Shown one piece after another: positions 24,273 through 33,667 of a DNA stretch of 64,000 nucleotides (positions are counted from its first letter, which is position 1; each line of letters begins with the position of its first letter). The DNA is from Paenibacillus tyrphae (GTDB lineage: Bacteria > Bacillota > Bacilli > Paenibacillales > NBRC-103111). The position numbers and the translations under genes were made by a program. The stretch is taken from NCBI RefSeq assembly GCF_000722545.1, contig NZ_JNVM01000031.1, positions 84,441 through 148,440 on the forward strand, written 5' to 3'. The notes under the pieces were generated by a model. It was not told the origin of the DNA. It searched no databases and worked only from the letters and a program-made list of their open reading frames with translations.

Positions 24273-24616
24273 CACGATTCCGATTTGCCTCCACCTTGGC
24301 CCGTTACGCAACAGGTTATGCGGTGGTGCGGACCGGCTCAGGAAAATGGGACGAGGATGGCGTGTATCAACCGGCACAGCCGGAGCGGGTCCAGTATCGC
24401 GGGGTCATCCAGCCGATCGGGATCAAGCTGATGCAACTGGAGGGCGGTCGGTACACGATGGACGACCGGATTCTGTATACGATCGCGACGCACCAGGAAG
24501 GCGATAGGATCGAGTGTGCCGGCCATTATTATACGATCGATTCTGCGGAGCCGCGAGAGTACAGCGACGCCCAGAAATACACGATGAAGCGGGTGAGCAC
24601 GCATGATTCCGTTTAA
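24269..24616 (+). CDS. Head closure / stopper-like protein
   Basis: A 115-residue, beta-rich protein. It is placed where SPP1 gp16-type stoppers are found and has a pattern of short strands with MDDRILYTIATHQEGDRIECAG near the middle. The family call is based on position and fold-like pattern rather than on a clear motif. It overlaps the following gene by 14 nt. Confidence 0.65.
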   Translation: MTRFRFASTLARYATGYAVVRTGSGKWDEDGVYQPAQPERVQYRGVIQPIGIKLMQLEGGRYTMDDRILYTIATHQEGDRIECAGHYYTIDSAEPREYSDAQKYTMKRVSTHDSV

Positions 24617-25100
24617 GGCAATTCGCAGTGCGCTGGTGCGCGGTATGGCTGGGTTTGTAGGCTGTAAGGTCATCGAAATGAATGTTGCGGGTGACATGCC
24701 CGAATATCCGTTTATAACCTACGAATTCCCAGACATCGGAGGATCGGGCGGACTGCCCGTGGTGGTCATTGAAGGCGACAAGAAAAAAACGATGGAGACG
24801 GTAAATATATCCGTCTCTTTTTTGTCTTATGCTAGTTCCAAATTCGAAAGTGTCGAGAATGCTTTAAAGGCCCGAGATTGGTTTCTAGCGGACGGCGTTA
24901 CCCTCTTAATGGATACGGTCAACGTTGCCATTATCGAGGTTGGAGAGGTTCAAAATCGCGATGTCAAAGTTGGTTTAGAGTGGGAGCGAAGAAACGGTTT
25001 TGACGTAGAACTCCGAACCCTAAACACCATCAAAACGCCAAAAGGCACCGATACGGCCGAGTTCATTGAAACGGCCATTGTTAAGGAGATGAATACATGA
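24603..25100 (+). CDS. Tail terminator / neck protein (LIC_12616-like)
   Basis: A 165-residue protein with the pattern of a tail terminator: N-terminal helix, a PEYPFITYEF motif (common in this group), a set of strands and a helix near residue 80-100 (KFESVENALKARDWFLA). Its position directly before the tail sheath supports this. It overlaps the sheath gene by 4 nt. Confidence 0.7.
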   Translation: MIPFKAIRSALVRGMAGFVGCKVIEMNVAGDMPEYPFITYEFPDIGGSGGLPVVVIEGDKKKTMETVNISVSFLSYASSKFESVENALKARDWFLADGVTLLMDTVNVAIIEVGEVQNRDVKVGLEWERRNGFDVELRTLNTIKTPKGTDTAEFIETAIVKEMNT

Positions 25101-26098
25101 AAGATGTCAACGTGGTTATTGATATTCAGAAACCTACGCCAAAAATCGGGTTTGGGAAACCTCTGATTCTAGGCTCTAGCACGACGGGGCATGAGTATAA
25201 AACCTATCTGGATATCGATGCGGTGAAGGCTGACTTTGCAACGAATACGGAGGTGTACAAAGCCGCTTTCGCACTCTTTAATCAGGGGGACCAGTCCCCG
25301 CGTGAAGTTGCGGTTATGTGTCGAAAGACCGCAGACCCTCCGGAAACGCTGACTGACGTGTTGGCAAAGGCTTTTACCAAGGATTGGTATTTTCTTGTCA
25401 CCACAAGCGACACGCTGGCCGATGTTACGGCCATTGCTGATGCAGTAGAGCAGGACAATTCGAGGCAGTTCTTTTTTGTGACCTCAAAGAAAACGGATTT
25501 AACTGCAATCAAAGCCAAAAAATACACGCGGACAACCGCCGTTTATCATGCTGATACCTCAAGCTATCCAGAAGCGGCATGGATCGGTAGGGCTGGGTCG
25601 GCAGAAGTCGGTAGCGTCACATGGAAGTTTAAGACATTGACAGGTATTCAGGCAATGAACATTACAGCGACCGAATTAAACGAAGTCCATGAGCTTGGAG
25701 CGAATACCTACGTTACAAAAGCCGGGGACGATGTAACAAGCGAAGGAAAAGTTGTCAGCGGCGAATATATTGATATCGTTCACGCGAAGGATTATATCAA
25801 ATTTTCAATTGAATATGCGGTGCAAAAACTACTTAATAGCTCGCCAAAGATCAGCTACGACGATACAGGCATTGCACAAATCGAATCCGCAGTTAAAACC
25901 GTGCTGCAGCGGGCCTTTAATCAAGGGATGATTGCACGTGATGCCGACGGTATTGGCATGTACGGAACCCGATTCAAAAACCGGGCCGAGGTGGACCCGG
26001 CTGACAGAACCGCACGCAAATATAGTGGAGGCGAATTTTGGTTTGATCTTGCTGGTGCGATTCATCAAACCACTATTCGCGGTTTGATTAAAGTGTAG
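25097..26098 (+). CDS. Contractile tail sheath, DUF3383 family
   Basis: A 333-residue tail sheath protein. The DUF3383 pattern is visible in its N-terminal FGKPLILGS, the SPREVAVMCRK segment, YTRTTAVYHAD and WIGRAGSAEVGS motifs. It means that the virion has a contractile tail, consistent with a Gp138-type spike, gp25-like protein and baseplate J further downstream. Short sheath length is normal for this family. It precedes the tube gene by 13 nt. Confidence 0.9.
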   Translation: MKDVNVVIDIQKPTPKIGFGKPLILGSSTTGHEYKTYLDIDAVKADFATNTEVYKAAFALFNQGDQSPREVAVMCRKTADPPETLTDVLAKAFTKDWYFLVTTSDTLADVTAIADAVEQDNSRQFFFVTSKKTDLTAIKAKKYTRTTAVYHADTSSYPEAAWIGRAGSAEVGSVTWKFKTLTGIQAMNITATELNEVHELGANTYVTKAGDDVTSEGKVVSGEYIDIVHAKDYIKFSIEYAVQKLLNSSPKISYDDTGIAQIESAVKTVLQRAFNQGMIARDADGIGMYGTRFKNRAEVDPADRTARKYSGGEFWFDLAGAIHQTTIRGLIKV

Positions 26099-26111
26099 AG
26101 GAGGAATTCTC

Positions 26112-26504
26112 TTGGCAAAAACCTATAGCGCGAAAGATGTCAGCGTTATCGTAGACGGGGTATACCTAACCGGCTTTGGTGAATCCATGGTTGAGGTCGA
26201 AAAGAGCGAATCGAATTTCGAGCCAAAAGTAGGAGCGCAGGGAGATGTGGTGCGGGCACAAGTCCATAACAACCTTGGGACTATCAAAGTCACCCTCCAG
26301 CAGCTCAGTCCGCAGATTTCGTATCTTGATCGCCTTGCAAACAGCGGCAAGCTCGTTCCTGTTTCAGTCATTTACTCGGGCACACCGAAAGAAACGTCTT
26401 CCGCGACCGAAGCATACGTAACAAAGCCAGCAGGAAGAAAATACAGCAAAGAAACAGAAGATCGGGAATATGAATTTCAATGCCTTGATTTGAAAATGGA
26501 ATAA
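26112..26504 (+). CDS. Tail tube protein, DUF3277-like
   Basis: A 130-residue protein starting at TTG 26112 after GAGGAGG. It has the short-strand layout of tail tube proteins (KDVSVIVDGVYLTGFGE at the start, VTLQQLSPQISYLDRL in the middle). Adjacent position after the sheath and before the chaperones is typical. It would form the inner tube through which DNA is delivered. Confidence 0.83.
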   Translation: MAKTYSAKDVSVIVDGVYLTGFGESMVEVEKSESNFEPKVGAQGDVVRAQVHNNLGTIKVTLQQLSPQISYLDRLANSGKLVPVSVIYSGTPKETSSATEAYVTKPAGRKYSKETEDREYEFQCLDLKME

Positions 26505-26527
26505 TATTCATAAAGGAGTAATGTACA

Positions 26528-26818
26528 ATGTTCAAACAAAAAGAATTCACTTCCGAAAGCGGTAAAAAATACGTTTTTCAATTCCCCGGCATCCGAGCTG
26601 TAACAAGAATCAAAGATCGGGTGAAAAATAAGTACGGAATCGCTCAGGACGAAAAAGCAGCCGACGAAATTCTTGCACATGTCATTGTTGAACCAAAAAT
26701 GAAGATGGAAGACTTCGGGGATGATATCAACGAATTTAACGAGGTAATCGGGGCGGCAATCCGGTTTATGAATGGCCTAGAGGACGAAGAAGATGACGAT
26801 CAGCAAGCAGGAAGCTAG
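26528..26818 (+). CDS. Tail assembly chaperone (gpG-like)
   Basis: A 96-residue acidic protein between the tube and tape measure genes. It carries the FQFPGIRAV and WETLDEF-type acidic C-terminal pattern of chaperones that coat the tape measure protein. The C-terminus is rich in Asp and Glu. Unlike classical systems, no slippery heptamer is visible near its end; the next gene instead starts inside it. Confidence 0.75.
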   Translation: MFKQKEFTSESGKKYVFQFPGIRAVTRIKDRVKNKYGIAQDEKAADEILAHVIVEPKMKMEDFGDDINEFNEVIGAAIRFMNGLEDEEDDDQQAGS

Positions 26819-26978
26819 GCGAAGAGCCGAAGAAAACTGGCCGATCTGGAGGCTTTTGCTCTCCGATATGAATATCACTTATGGCGACTTGGACCGGATG
26901 GATCAGGATGATATTGCGGAAGCAAATGCAGCTCTTGATATTCATTTAGAGAATTTGAATAAAACCTACAAGAAATAG
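26793..26978 (+). CDS. Second tail assembly chaperone (gpT-like), separately initiated
   Basis: A 61-residue protein with a start ATG 26793 inside the previous gene and AGAGGA 8 nt upstream. The typical chaperone partner is made by frameshifting, but here a plausible ribosome site is visible and the two frames overlap by 26 nt. The protein contains a WPIWRLLLSDMNITY motif. A terminator-like hairpin follows immediately. Confidence 0.65.
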   Translation: MTISKQEARRRAEENWPIWRLLLSDMNITYGDLDRMDQDDIAEANAALDIHLENLNKTYKK

Positions 26979-27006
26979 CCCCCGCACCGGGGGCTTTGCT
27001 CTTTTC
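26977..27006 (+). terminator. Terminator-like hairpin before the tape measure gene
   Basis: AGCCCCC (26977-26983) pairs perfectly with GGGGGCT (26989-26995), followed by TTGCTCTTTT. It lies between the chaperones and the tape measure gene and could reduce downstream expression relative to sheath and tube. Confidence 0.65.
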
Positions 27007-27021
27007 GAGGGGCGGTGAAGA

Positions 27022-29184
27022 ATGGGTGTAATTGGTAACCTGATGTTTGCCGTTGGGTTCAAGGTAACGGACGGTGCTGTAAAGAAGGCCGAAAAAAGTC
27101 TCGATAACTTGAAGGGCGGCGCTTACCGGGCTGACAAATCTATCAGTAAACTAAGTTCCGGCTTTGGTACGTTGGCGACTGCTGGAGCTGCAGCTTTAGG
27201 CGGGTTGTCATTTGCTGCGCTTGGGCATAGTGCAATAAGCGCCGCACAAGATTTCGAAAATGCCACGTCGAAAATCAAAGGCGCAACGGGAGCAACCGGG
27301 GCACAGTTGGAAGAAATAAAAGGGATTGCCCAGAGCCTATACAACCAAAATTTTGGTGAAAACTGGGGCGATCTTGCAAAGTCATTATCTGTCGCTAGGC
27401 AAATTACCAAGCAGCAAGGGACAGAATTAGAGAAAACAACCAAAAATGCTTTGTTGCTGCGCGATACATTCGAATTCGATATCACTGAATCAATCAAAAC
27501 GGCTGATACCATGATGAAGAACTTTGGAATCAGCAGCACAGAAGCATTTAATTTGCTGGCCCAAGGGACACAGAATGGGTTAGACAAGTCAGGTGAACTT
27601 CTTGATAGCGCAAACGAATATGCCCCACAGTTTAAAGCACTAGGATTTACGGCGAATGAGATGTTTGATATTTTTTCCGCCGGACTCGAAGCCGGTGCGT
27701 TCAACCTCGACAAAGTCGGGGATGCGCTGAAAGAATTCAATATCCGGGCAAAAGATGGTTCGAAGTCTTCGACAGAAGCCTTTCAAATGCTTGGGCTAGA
27801 TGTAGAAGAAATGATGAAGACCTTTGCATCAGGTGGGCCGAAGGCAAGACAGGCATTTTCTCAAGTTATGCAGATGATAGCGGACATTGAAGACCCGGTA
27901 CAACGGAACACGGTTGGTGTCGGATTGATGGGGACCCAGTTCGAAGACTTAGAAGCGACGGTAATTGCATCTATGGGGACGGCAACAAGTCAATTTGATA
28001 TGACAAGAAATACCATGGATGAGTTGAATAAAACGAAGTTTGAGAACATGGGTCAAGCGCTTGAGTCTATAGGTCGTCAAATCGAAACAGGGTTGCTGAT
28101 ACCTTTCGGGCAGAAACTCTTGCCTTTGATGGGTTCAGTATCTACTGCTGTTGACTGGGCAATTAAAAATTTTGATGTGCTTAGTCCTATTCTTGCCTCG
28201 TTAGCTGTTGTGATTGGCGGCGTCTTGACATTTTCGTTATGGAACATGGCTGCAGCAGCTTGGGCAGCAACGGCACCACTTCTCCCATTTATCGCAATTG
28301 TACTGGGCATTGGAGCTGCCATTACTGGGGTTATTCTGATATTCAAAAACTGGGGTTCTATAAGCACTTGGTTAATCGAGAAATGGAACCAGTTTAAAGC
28401 ATGGGTAATAAACATTTTTCAAGCAATAGGAAGCTTTTTTTCTGAATATTGGCCCTATGCATTGGCTTTGTTGACCGGCCCTTTAGCTCCTACCGTAATG
28501 CTTATCATTACGTATTGGGATGAAATAAAAACATTTACGATTAGTGTTTTTACAGCGGTCGCAAGCTTTTTCACGAACATTTGGAACAGCATCGTCACGG
28601 GGGTCACTAGCTCTGTAACGGGCATCTGGACAGAGATAACAAACATTTGGAACAATATCATGACCTTTTTTCAGGGAATCAACCTCTTTGACACAGGGAA
28701 AGACATCATTCAAGGGTTGATCAACGGCGTTATGGACATGCACCAAGCCGTTGTTGAAAAAGTAAAAGACATTGCCAGCGGGATAACTGACGGAGTCAAG
28801 GATTTTCTAGGAATTCATTCACCCTCACGTGTGATGATGGAGGTCGGTTATTTCGCCGGTGAAGGACTGGCCCAAGGGCTTGAGGGAACCGAGCAGCGCG
28901 TTTCCCAAACATCTACAAATCTGGCGCAAGAAATCACATCGCCGTACCTTAATCCGGGCAATGCTTTAGCTCCGGCTGCAGCTCCGGCAAGTGTAGGCGG
29001 TGGAGCAACGGATGGGGCTATGCGGATCGATGTCCATTTAACCGTAGATGTGAATGGTTCAACAAACGGAACTCCTATTGTAAACGAATCGGAAGAGCAG
29101 TTTAAACGAATCATGCAAGAAGCAATTGAAAGTGCGATGCGGCGCATGGGGCTTGCGGGAGGCGTTAACTATGGCAACGCTTGA
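27022..29184 (+). CDS. Tail tape measure protein
   Basis: A 720-residue protein with a hydrophobic central region (near residues 390-450, several membrane-like helices), long helical segments and a Gly/Ala-rich C-terminus, the usual tape measure composition. The IHSPSRVMMEVGYFAGEGLAQGL segment near the end is typical of the family. Tail length scales with tape measure size, so the moderate length suggests a fairly short tail. Ribosome site GAGGGGCGGTGA precedes ATG 27022. Confidence 0.92.
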   Translation: MGVIGNLMFAVGFKVTDGAVKKAEKSLDNLKGGAYRADKSISKLSSGFGTLATAGAAALGGLSFAALGHSAISAAQDFENATSKIKGATGATGAQLEEIKGIAQSLYNQNFGENWGDLAKSLSVARQITKQQGTELEKTTKNALLLRDTFEFDITESIKTADTMMKNFGISSTEAFNLLAQGTQNGLDKSGELLDSANEYAPQFKALGFTANEMFDIFSAGLEAGAFNLDKVGDALKEFNIRAKDGSKSSTEAFQMLGLDVEEMMKTFASGGPKARQAFSQVMQMIADIEDPVQRNTVGVGLMGTQFEDLEATVIASMGTATSQFDMTRNTMDELNKTKFENMGQALESIGRQIETGLLIPFGQKLLPLMGSVSTAVDWAIKNFDVLSPILASLAVVIGGVLTFSLWNMAAAAWAATAPLLPFIAIVLGIGAAITGVILIFKNWGSISTWLIEKWNQFKAWVINIFQAIGSFFSEYWPYALALLTGPLAPTVMLIITYWDEIKTFTISVFTAVASFFTNIWNSIVTGVTSSVTGIWTEITNIWNNIMTFFQGINLFDTGKDIIQGLINGVMDMHQAVVEKVKDIASGITDGVKDFLGIHSPSRVMMEVGYFAGEGLAQGLEGTEQRVSQTSTNLAQEITSPYLNPGNALAPAAAPASVGGGATDGAMRIDVHLTVDVNGSTNGTPIVNESEEQFKRIMQEAIESAMRRMGLAGGVNYGNA

Positions 29185-29668
29185 CGGTCGTTATATCTTG
29201 GTTGAAGTCGAAGATCCAAGTCATGAAGTTAATGTGACGGAGCAGCCTGTCGAGGACAATGTTAATCTGACGGATCATGTTCAACTCAAAGCAAGTTCCA
29301 TGAGCATTAGCGGCTATATCATCGGTGATGATGCGGCCCAGATAAAACAATACTTAATCGACGCAATGAAGGCTGGGAGCATTGTTGAATACGATGGCCG
29401 AAATCTGTTCGTTGGGCTAATCACCAGTATTTCAACCAAGCATGACCACAGAGTCGCTAATGGATTTTCGTTTTCGATGACGCTAAAAGAAATTAGCATT
29501 GCAGAAGCATCATATGTCGAGACGCTTCCCCTGCCGATTAAGGCGCAAGTAGCCCCTGTAATCAGCTCCGGGCGAAAACAGACAAAAGGGAAAGGAAAGG
29601 GGAAGGGGAAGGAAAAAGAAGAGGTTCAGAAGGTAAAATTTAAGGCCGGAAGCCCGTGGGCGGAGTAG
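29171..29668 (+). CDS. Tail/baseplate protein after the tape measure
   Basis: A 165-residue protein starting at ATG 29171 (GGGAGGCG upstream), inside the end of the tape measure gene. It contains an N-terminal beta-rich domain (LVEVEDPSHEVNVTEQPVEDN) and a Lys/Gly-rich tail (TKGKGKGKGKEKEE). It resembles small baseplate proteins located between tape measure and hub genes in myoviruses; the family name is not clear to me. Confidence 0.7.
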   Translation: MATLDGRYILVEVEDPSHEVNVTEQPVEDNVNLTDHVQLKASSMSISGYIIGDDAAQIKQYLIDAMKAGSIVEYDGRNLFVGLITSISTKHDHRVANGFSFSMTLKEISIAEASYVETLPLPIKAQVAPVISSGRKQTKGKGKGKGKEKEEVQKVKFKAGSPWAE

Positions 29669-29675
29669 GTGCGAT

Positions 29676-29993
29676 GTGGAATATATCGATATTGAAAAGC
29701 AATTAATACCGTATCGGTTCGAAATTTCGCTCTCCGGTACGGTATTTACGTTTGAGGTCCACTATAATAGCGAGTTCGATTTTTTCACTGTTGACTTGGA
29801 ACGTGATGGCGAGGTTCTTGTTACGGGGGAGAAATTAATTTACGGCGTTCCGCTTTTTGTGGACAGCGCAGATGAACGTTTTCCGAAAGTCATGATCATA
29901 CCCTTTGACGAATCTGGAAACAGCGACCGTGTGACATGGGACTCAATGAGTGAGAATGTTTTTCTGTTCATCGGGGGTGTAGAAGATGGCTAA
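29676..29993 (+). CDS. Baseplate plug protein
   Basis: A 105-residue beta-rich protein of the phage baseplate plug type, recognised by the N-terminal LIPYRFEISLSGTVFTFE and YGVPLF segments. It probably closes the base of the tail tube. It starts at GTG 29676 and overlaps the hub gene by 8 nt. Confidence 0.78.
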   Translation: MEYIDIEKQLIPYRFEISLSGTVFTFEVHYNSEFDFFTVDLERDGEVLVTGEKLIYGVPLFVDSADERFPKVMIIPFDESGNSDRVTWDSMSENVFLFIGGVEDG

Positions 29994-30777
29994 CTTTGGC
30001 CGTGTCATTGAACTAACCATTGATGACATGATCTTTAAAATGGGGACGTATGCCATTGAGGGCACAATACCGTTCGATAACGATCCAATACCAAACGAAA
30101 GTGAAATCAAAATTTGGAATCTCTCGCCTGAAACAATAGATCGTATCAAACGCGGCAGCATTGTTGCCATTAATGCAGGATATCGCGGCGATGTTGGATT
30201 AATTCTTCATGGGTTCGTCTCGAAGGTATTGACGAAATGGGACGGGACCGACAAGATCACGACGGTATATGTGCTTGACACTGATGACATTTCAAAACGG
30301 AAAGTGACCGATATCGCGTATGCCGAAGGAACGCTTGCGAGCTATATTCTCCGGGACATGGCCGCGCAGCTCGGATTGCCTGTTGAGCAATTCGAATTAA
30401 ATCAAGATTTCAAGTATGAGGATGGTTATACAGCCAACGGAGAGGTGACAAAGATCATTAGCGACGTAGCGGCAGATTGTGGAACGAGCGCCTATGTGAA
30501 CAAAGGAAAGCTATATATTCGCAATCTTCGTTATGGCGCTGATGATGTATTCATGCTTTCTTCCGGCACCGGTTTAATCGGTTCTCCAGAACCATTCGAG
30601 GACGAAGATTTTAAGGGCTTTAACCTTAAGTCACAGCTTCAATATCGTATCACAACGGCATCGGTGATCGACTTGAATTGTAGAAGATTTAACGGTAGGG
30701 TTCATGTTCGCAAGGGCAGTCACAAATTCAGCGCTACCGGGGATTTTATGACGGAAGTGGAGGCGATTTTACCATGA
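29986..30777 (+). CDS. Baseplate hub protein
   Basis: A 263-residue hub protein, similar in layout to gp27/gpD-type proteins: an N-terminal beta-barrel (VIELTIDDMIFKMGTYAIEG), a second barrel around residue 100, and a C-terminal barrel. A SLKRKVTDIAYAEGTL-type segment (ISKRKVTDIAYAEGTL) is present. It sits between the plug and the spike genes and overlaps both. Confidence 0.8.
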   Translation: MANFGRVIELTIDDMIFKMGTYAIEGTIPFDNDPIPNESEIKIWNLSPETIDRIKRGSIVAINAGYRGDVGLILHGFVSKVLTKWDGTDKITTVYVLDTDDISKRKVTDIAYAEGTLASYILRDMAAQLGLPVEQFELNQDFKYEDGYTANGEVTKIISDVAADCGTSAYVNKGKLYIRNLRYGADDVFMLSSGTGLIGSPEPFEDEDFKGFNLKSQLQYRITTASVIDLNCRRFNGRVHVRKGSHKFSATGDFMTEVEAILP

Positions 30778-31160
30778 GTAAGGTTGATCCGGCTGGAGAG
30801 CTGGCAAAGCTCCTTGATGCCGCTATACAGAAGCGACTGGCCGAAACAAACGTCGCGTTTCCGTGCCGTGTGGTTTCATTCAGTTCCGGAAATGGTTTGG
30901 CCGTTGTTCAGCCTTTACAAGGTGGAGGCAGAGCGGCCCCCGTTCAAAATGTTCCGGTTCTCGGACAGCGATTAAAAACTAGCGAGGGCATAGAGCAAAC
31001 CTTTTTCCCTTCTCTTCGTCCCGGCGATATTGTTTATGTCGTTTGCTCAGATAGGCATATCAAGGGCGAAACAGGCGAAGCGGGCAGCAGCCGAAGGGTC
31101 CATGATGCAAACGACGCTGTGATTGTGGGGGTGTTTCCGTGCAGTCTCCCAAACTCATAA
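30774..31160 (+). CDS. Membrane-puncturing spike, Gp138 type
   Basis: A 128-residue protein with a Gp138 N-terminal OB-like fold: FPCRVVSFSSGNGLAVVQPL, then a FFPSLRPGDIVYVVCSDR motif that is typical of spike proteins. It would sit at the tip of the inner tube and puncture the cell membrane after contraction. It overlaps the hub gene by 4 nt and the next gene by 22 nt. Confidence 0.85.
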   Translation: MSKVDPAGELAKLLDAAIQKRLAETNVAFPCRVVSFSSGNGLAVVQPLQGGGRAAPVQNVPVLGQRLKTSEGIEQTFFPSLRPGDIVYVVCSDRHIKGETGEAGSSRRVHDANDAVIVGVFPCSLPNS

Positions 31161-31498
31161 ACGGTGATTTGGTATTCGAAAATTACGAGCTTGTCATGGT
31201 CGAAGAAGTCGAAGAGCTGGCACAATGCTGTGAGATCGTTCTTGGCACAAATCGCGGGGAATGGTTTTTGAATCCATCGATGGGCATTGACTTCAAAAAA
31301 GTTACTGGAAAACATATCAGCTTAGAAGCCGCCAAGCAGCAAATCCGGGAAGGGTTACGACAAGAGTCGCGAATAAGTTCTGTTGATGAAATTATTGTCC
31401 GGCCAGATGATAAAAGGCGGACATGCGATGTTTCGTTTGTTGCCTATAGCACAGATGGGGAGCGTATTAACATGGGGGTGATTCCTGGTGTTGGATAG
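31139..31498 (+). CDS. Baseplate wedge, gp25/DUF2634-like
   Basis: A 119-residue protein of the gp25-like group, containing LGTNRGEWFLNPSMGIDF, in which the EWF and G(I)D pattern is characteristic. gp25-like proteins link the baseplate with the sheath in contractile tails. It starts at GTG 31139, inside the spike gene, and overlaps baseplate J by 11 nt. Confidence 0.86.
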   Translation: MQSPKLINGDLVFENYELVMVEEVEELAQCCEIVLGTNRGEWFLNPSMGIDFKKVTGKHISLEAAKQQIREGLRQESRISSVDEIIVRPDDKRRTCDVSFVAYSTDGERINMGVIPGVG

Positions 31499-32660
31499 CA
31501 AGGGCTTCAAACGAAGGCGCTTTGATGACTTATTTACCGAAATAGAAACTAAGGCAAAAGAAGTTTTCGGGCAACAGATAAACACATCGGAGCGGTCCCC
31601 ACTTGGAATCATTTTGCGATTGTTTGCATGGTTTTTGGCGCGGGCGTGGCAAAATTCGGAAGACGTGTACCAAAGCGGATTTGTGAACACAGCAGAGGGC
31701 GTTAATCTGGACCGGTTAGGCCCGTATGGAGGGATTAAACGCATCCAAGCCCAAGCGGCAATAGGGGAAATACTGATTACTGGAAGGCCAAATTATTTCG
31801 TTAGATCCGGTTTCCGCGTTTCAAGTGGATCAACAGTCTTTGAAACAACCAATGATGTTACCCTTGATAGTACAGGTGCGGCTAAAGCGAGGATTCGCGC
31901 ACTCGTTCCCGGCAGAAGCGGAAACGTTGCTGGCGGAACAATAACCACCATCATAAATCCAGATGCAAATATTAAAGCCGTGACGAATCAAGAGGGGACT
32001 TTTGGGGGCAGGGACAAGGAAACAGACAAGGAATTTCGGGATCGATATTCCCTTTCGGCAGAAGGACGTGGAGCTGCAACGATTCGAGCCATTCGCTCGG
32101 GTCTCCTGAGAACGCCGGGAGTTAGGGCGGCAACAGTTGTTGAAAATTTCATGAATACCCCTGATCGCGCCGGTCGGAATCCGAAATCATTCGAAGCCTA
32201 TGTGCTTGGCGGGACGCCGGAAGCAATAGGTCAAACAATTCTTGATACGAAGGCCGCAGGGATTGAACCATGGGGCACCCAAAGCGTCATTGTGAAAGAC
32301 GATGCAGGGTTTGAACATGTGATGAAGTTCAGCTACGCAATTGAAGTAAAGGTACATGTATTGGTTAAAGTAAAGGTCGATAATCGGTTTCCCAGAGATG
32401 GTATATCTCAAATGAAATCAGCAGCCATTCGGTATATTGGCGGCGAGGATGAAGACGGTACATTGTACGTTGGACTAAATATGGGGGCAGATGTGATTCA
32501 TCAAAAACTAATGGCTGCTATGGATCGAGTGGAGGGGATTACAGATATGACGGTTGAAATCGGCAAAGATGGGTCGAACTGGGCCAAGGATAATCTTTCC
32601 ATTGCGCCAAATGAGGTGGCCCAAACAAATCATAAAATCATCATCGTGAGCAAAATATGA
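31488..32660 (+). CDS. Baseplate J-like protein
   Basis: A 390-residue gpJ/gp6-like wedge protein. The N-terminal region (ETKAKEVFGQQINTSERSP) and the central GG-repeat-rich segment with KETDKEFRDRYSLSAEGRG are hallmarks of the family. It begins at GTG 31488 (TTG 31491 as alternative) 6 nt after GGGGGTGA. It forms the wedges that rearrange at contraction. Confidence 0.92.
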   Translation: MLDSKGFKRRRFDDLFTEIETKAKEVFGQQINTSERSPLGIILRLFAWFLARAWQNSEDVYQSGFVNTAEGVNLDRLGPYGGIKRIQAQAAIGEILITGRPNYFVRSGFRVSSGSTVFETTNDVTLDSTGAAKARIRALVPGRSGNVAGGTITTIINPDANIKAVTNQEGTFGGRDKETDKEFRDRYSLSAEGRGAATIRAIRSGLLRTPGVRAATVVENFMNTPDRAGRNPKSFEAYVLGGTPEAIGQTILDTKAAGIEPWGTQSVIVKDDAGFEHVMKFSYAIEVKVHVLVKVKVDNRFPRDGISQMKSAAIRYIGGEDEDGTLYVGLNMGADVIHQKLMAAMDRVEGITDMTVEIGKDGSNWAKDNLSIAPNEVAQTNHKIIIVSKI

Positions 32661-33301
32661 TTACTCGTTCGGACATTCTGAAGCGACTGACGGACGTATT
32701 CACAAAAGATCCTAATAGTAACATAGGTAAGTTGATTTCGATTATGGCCGATCAGTTCCGTGCGCTTGAAGAATCTCAGAATAGAACGCGAGAATGGCGA
32801 AATATCGACCTAGCGGAAGGCACAACACTCGATCATGTCGGACAAAATGTGGTACAGCCTCGTGGAGCTGCGAGGGATGAAGTATATCGAATTCTGATCA
32901 AATCCAAGATAGCACGGAATCTCTCAACGGGTGATATTAATACGATAATTCGGGTGCTGTCGACAGCGTTGAACACGAAACCAAGTGAAATTGAAATCAG
33001 AGAGTTATACAGTGATCCGATATCTCCTGAACCTGCAGCAATTTCGGTCATAAAGCTTCCGTTAAAGGCCATAAATGAATCGGGTATGTCTCCCCTTACT
33101 TTTGCGCGGATTGTACAACGCACCGTTGCGGCTGGCGTTCGGGTGGGCGTGATCGAATTATCTGGAACATTTTCGTTTTCGTCTGTTCCGGATCAAAGCG
33201 AGATGGATAACAACGCAGGTTTTGGGAATATAGAAGGCACAATCGGAGGGTATTTGGGGGCCGCGTATAGCCCAGATAAGGACGACGACTTACCAATATA
33301 G
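32657..33301 (+). CDS. Baseplate/tail protein, gpI or DUF2612-like
   Basis: A 214-residue protein with the N-terminal ILKRLTDVFTKDPNSNIGKL and EGTTLDHVGQNV motif that recurs in this group, which connects baseplate J with tail fibres. It overlaps baseplate J by 4 nt and precedes the fibre genes. It is probably a baseplate protein that carries the fibre. Confidence 0.82.
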   Translation: MITRSDILKRLTDVFTKDPNSNIGKLISIMADQFRALEESQNRTREWRNIDLAEGTTLDHVGQNVVQPRGAARDEVYRILIKSKIARNLSTGDINTIIRVLSTALNTKPSEIEIRELYSDPISPEPAAISVIKLPLKAINESGMSPLTFARIVQRTVAAGVRVGVIELSGTFSFSSVPDQSEMDNNAGFGNIEGTIGGYLGAAYSPDKDDDLPI

Positions 33302-33312
33302 GAGGAAATACC

Positions 33313-33654
33313 ATGCCATTTAATGAGCAGTTACCCGGCTGGAAGGCTACAGGAACCGAACCACCTGCATCCAAAAAGAGTAACGGATTTATTCCGGGTG
33401 AAAAGCCGCCAGCAGATTTTTTTAACTGGCTATTCACTCGCTTGTCGAAAGTAGCCGAGGAACTACAGAAAAATGCGGCTGAAAAGTCTGAAACGCAAGC
33501 CATTCGCGATTTAATTTCTAAAGAAATAGAGAGGCTTCAAGGAGATATGGCCGCAGTCCGAGCAGACCATACAAAACCACTTATCATCGAGGTCCGAACG
33601 TCTGACCCGGTTAACCCGGAGATTGGACGTATTTGGCTGCGGAGCGATCTGTAG
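33313..33654 (+). CDS. Fibre-associated small tail protein
   Basis: A 113-residue protein that begins with a tail-fibre-like motif (PGWKATGTEPPASKKSNGF and PADFFNWLF), followed by a helical coiled-coil part. In many phages this motif is the N-terminal attachment part of fibre proteins. Here it is a separate gene, ending 13 nt before the long fibre gene. Confidence 0.75.
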   Translation: MPFNEQLPGWKATGTEPPASKKSNGFIPGEKPPADFFNWLFTRLSKVAEELQKNAAEKSETQAIRDLISKEIERLQGDMAAVRADHTKPLIIEVRTSDPVNPEIGRIWLRSDL

Positions 33655-33667
33655 GAGGTAGGTATAT

